From: Sphingomonas yunnanensis | GTDB taxonomy: Bacteria > Pseudomonadota > Alphaproteobacteria > Sphingomonadales > Sphingomonadaceae | Assembly (NCBI RefSeq): GCF_019898765.1 | Contig: NZ_JAIOKB010000001.1 | Span: 1,178,001 to 1,242,000, forward strand | DNA: 64,000 nt | Reading direction: 5' to 3' | Shown here: piece by piece, positions 63,901 to 64,000 of the stretch | How the letters are laid out: each line of letters begins with the position of its first letter | Position numbering within the stretch: the first letter of the stretch is position 1 | Translations under genes and position numbers: made by a program | Notes under the pieces: model-generated | Told to the model about the DNA's origin: nothing | The model's database searches: none | The model's input: the letters and a program-made list of their open reading frames with translations, nothing else

Positions 63901-64000
63901 CCGATCGGCAACGATAAGGCTGCGACGATCCCCGCGAGCGCCAGCGCCAGGCCGAAAAGGACGAATGCGCGCGACTGGGTGCGCAGGAGACGCTCGAGCA
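60927..64000 (-). CDS. RND efflux permease (5' end at window edge)
   Basis: An RND permease of about 1024 residues as seen here. The open frame runs to the window edge: LERLLRTQSRAFVLFGLALA, then SLPIGLFPQVSFPRVVVDLD. If the next base completes an ATG, only one base of the gene lies outside. Internal features include VTRPVEEAIRAIPGVNNVRS, IGLVLAALVLLLFLRSWRVT, AAVGLLIDDVIVMVEHIARR (helix 4 region with Asp pair), VPTGFMPKVDEGGFVMDYYT and IIGIGTEMAIFYVSEFEELC. The subfamily resembles a CzcA/CusA-like or AcrB-like exporter; the substrate is unknown. It heads the overlapping operon RND-YncE-PAP2-DedA. The adaptor and TolC genes are expected upstream, outside the window. Confidence 0.92.
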   Translation of the reverse strand, partial: LERLLRTQSRAFVLFGLALALAGIVAALSLPIGLFPQVSFPRVVVDLDSGSRPADQTALTVTRPVEEAIRAIPGVNNVRSETARGTAQISIDFGWGREMIASTLLVDTAVGRILPSLPAGTQYNVRRMDPTVFPIISYALVSDTADSAQLQDFARLQITPLLSSITGLAKVGVQGGDTAEVEVLADPQRLASYGLAMADLATAIRNGNVLSAVGQVQDRGRLSLVIADRSVASAAQVGDIVVKAAPAGVVRVRDVATVQTGAVPVWQRIVEDGKPAVLFNIYEQPDGNAVQIARQVQEKLAGVKLPAGVKLVNWYDQSELVTQSVASVRDAVLIGLVLAALVLLLFLRSWRVTLVAIIVVPATLATTMLVLSILGMSFNIMTLGGIAAAVGLLIDDVIVMVEHIARRAGEMNSGGDVAGNAAVIPAAREFMAPLTGSSLATLIVFLPLSFLTGVTGAFSKALSVTMAAALAISWAMTAFVVPVLVRWLVDFRTWRDPGVPGEGSLAVIHDKGLDRLSARPWLLLVILVPLLAVGYIGYSKVPTGFMPKVDEGGFVMDYYTAPGTSLDESGRQVGQIDQLLRANPEVLTFSRRLGTGLGGDLGQSYHGDYFVRLKPDHSRPTEDVAASVADEIGVKVPGVQVEVAQLIEDLIGDLTAVPQPIEVKLYSADPTVLDAQAKKVAALIERIDGVVEVKDGVQLAGDALDVRVDPVRAGVEGVAPSDVEAQLSTALSGTVATTLARPDKAIDVRVRLPQAMTISQFGLAQLPIRATDGHVFPLSRVASIEAVVGQPQIARENLEPMVAVTGRIQGRGIGAAIGDVTKALNQPGVLAPGIRYELGGLYQQQQIAFAGLMKVFGAALVAELVLLLVLYRRFWLPIIIIGCSLLSTTAVFTALWLAGVDLNITALMGMTMIIGIGTEMAIFYVSEFEELCHTMPPVVATREASRNRLRPITMTTLAAILTLLPLALAIGQGSGIQQPLAIAIIAGLLLQYPLVLLAMPVLVRLTLPRSDHGPAIPEQGTAR

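Overview
The window is high-GC DNA with the gene content of an alphaproteobacterium, most likely a sphingomonad. This is inferred from a large NAD-type glutamate dehydrogenase, argS followed by a SPOR protein, PAS proteins of sphingomonad type and dispersed inverted repeats between genes. No rRNA gene is present to confirm it. Most of the window is ordinary chromosome, interrupted by one clear integrated element and one decayed zone.

Layout. 1-199: start of guaA (minus). 678-7308: a lipid or acyl-CoA catabolic block (truncated acyl-CoA synthetase, SDR, APH-type kinase, zinc alcohol dehydrogenase, acyl-CoA dehydrogenase) divergent from an unusual double-TetR regulator, with a 16-bp palindrome between them. 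7436-18577: chromosomal genes (AraC regulator, GST, isochorismatase hydrolase, thioesterase, EF-hand protein with a two-component system, dcd, Na+/H+ antiporter, UVR-motif protein, TrmH-type methyltransferase). 18877-22880: lower-GC accessory stretch with an RTX/FG-GAP secreted protein and a lipoprotein, then about 1 kb of nearly gene-free DNA.

22883-33121 is a 10.2-kb integrated element bounded by an exact 45-bp direct repeat of the 3' part of tRNA-Thr(CGT). The intact tRNA lies at the right edge. The element holds a winged-helix protein, a 59-aa zinc-ribbon protein, a P4-type integrase, a row of single-gene units separated by near-identical 25-nt hairpins, a divergent repressor/YdaS switch with two identical operators, a chain of six tiny overlapping genes and a frameshifted tyrosine integrase beside the right att site. 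No capsid, tail, terminase or conjugation gene is visible. It looks like a satellite-type or decayed mobile island.

33301-55172 is chromosome: PAS protein, NAD-glutamate dehydrogenase, SPOR protein and argS, CDF zinc exporter, recN-bamD, mannose-6-phosphate isomerase, PAS-wHTH protein, TPR-SPOR protein, dGTPase, and a Wzc-like tyrosine kinase with a pseudo-receiver LuxR regulator. 55480-58373 is a graveyard: a receiver-domain remnant, a serine-recombinase remnant and a chimeric RND remnant. 58486-64000 (minus) reads as one overlapping operon: RND efflux permease, YncE-like beta-propeller, PAP2 phosphatase (frameshifted), DedA.
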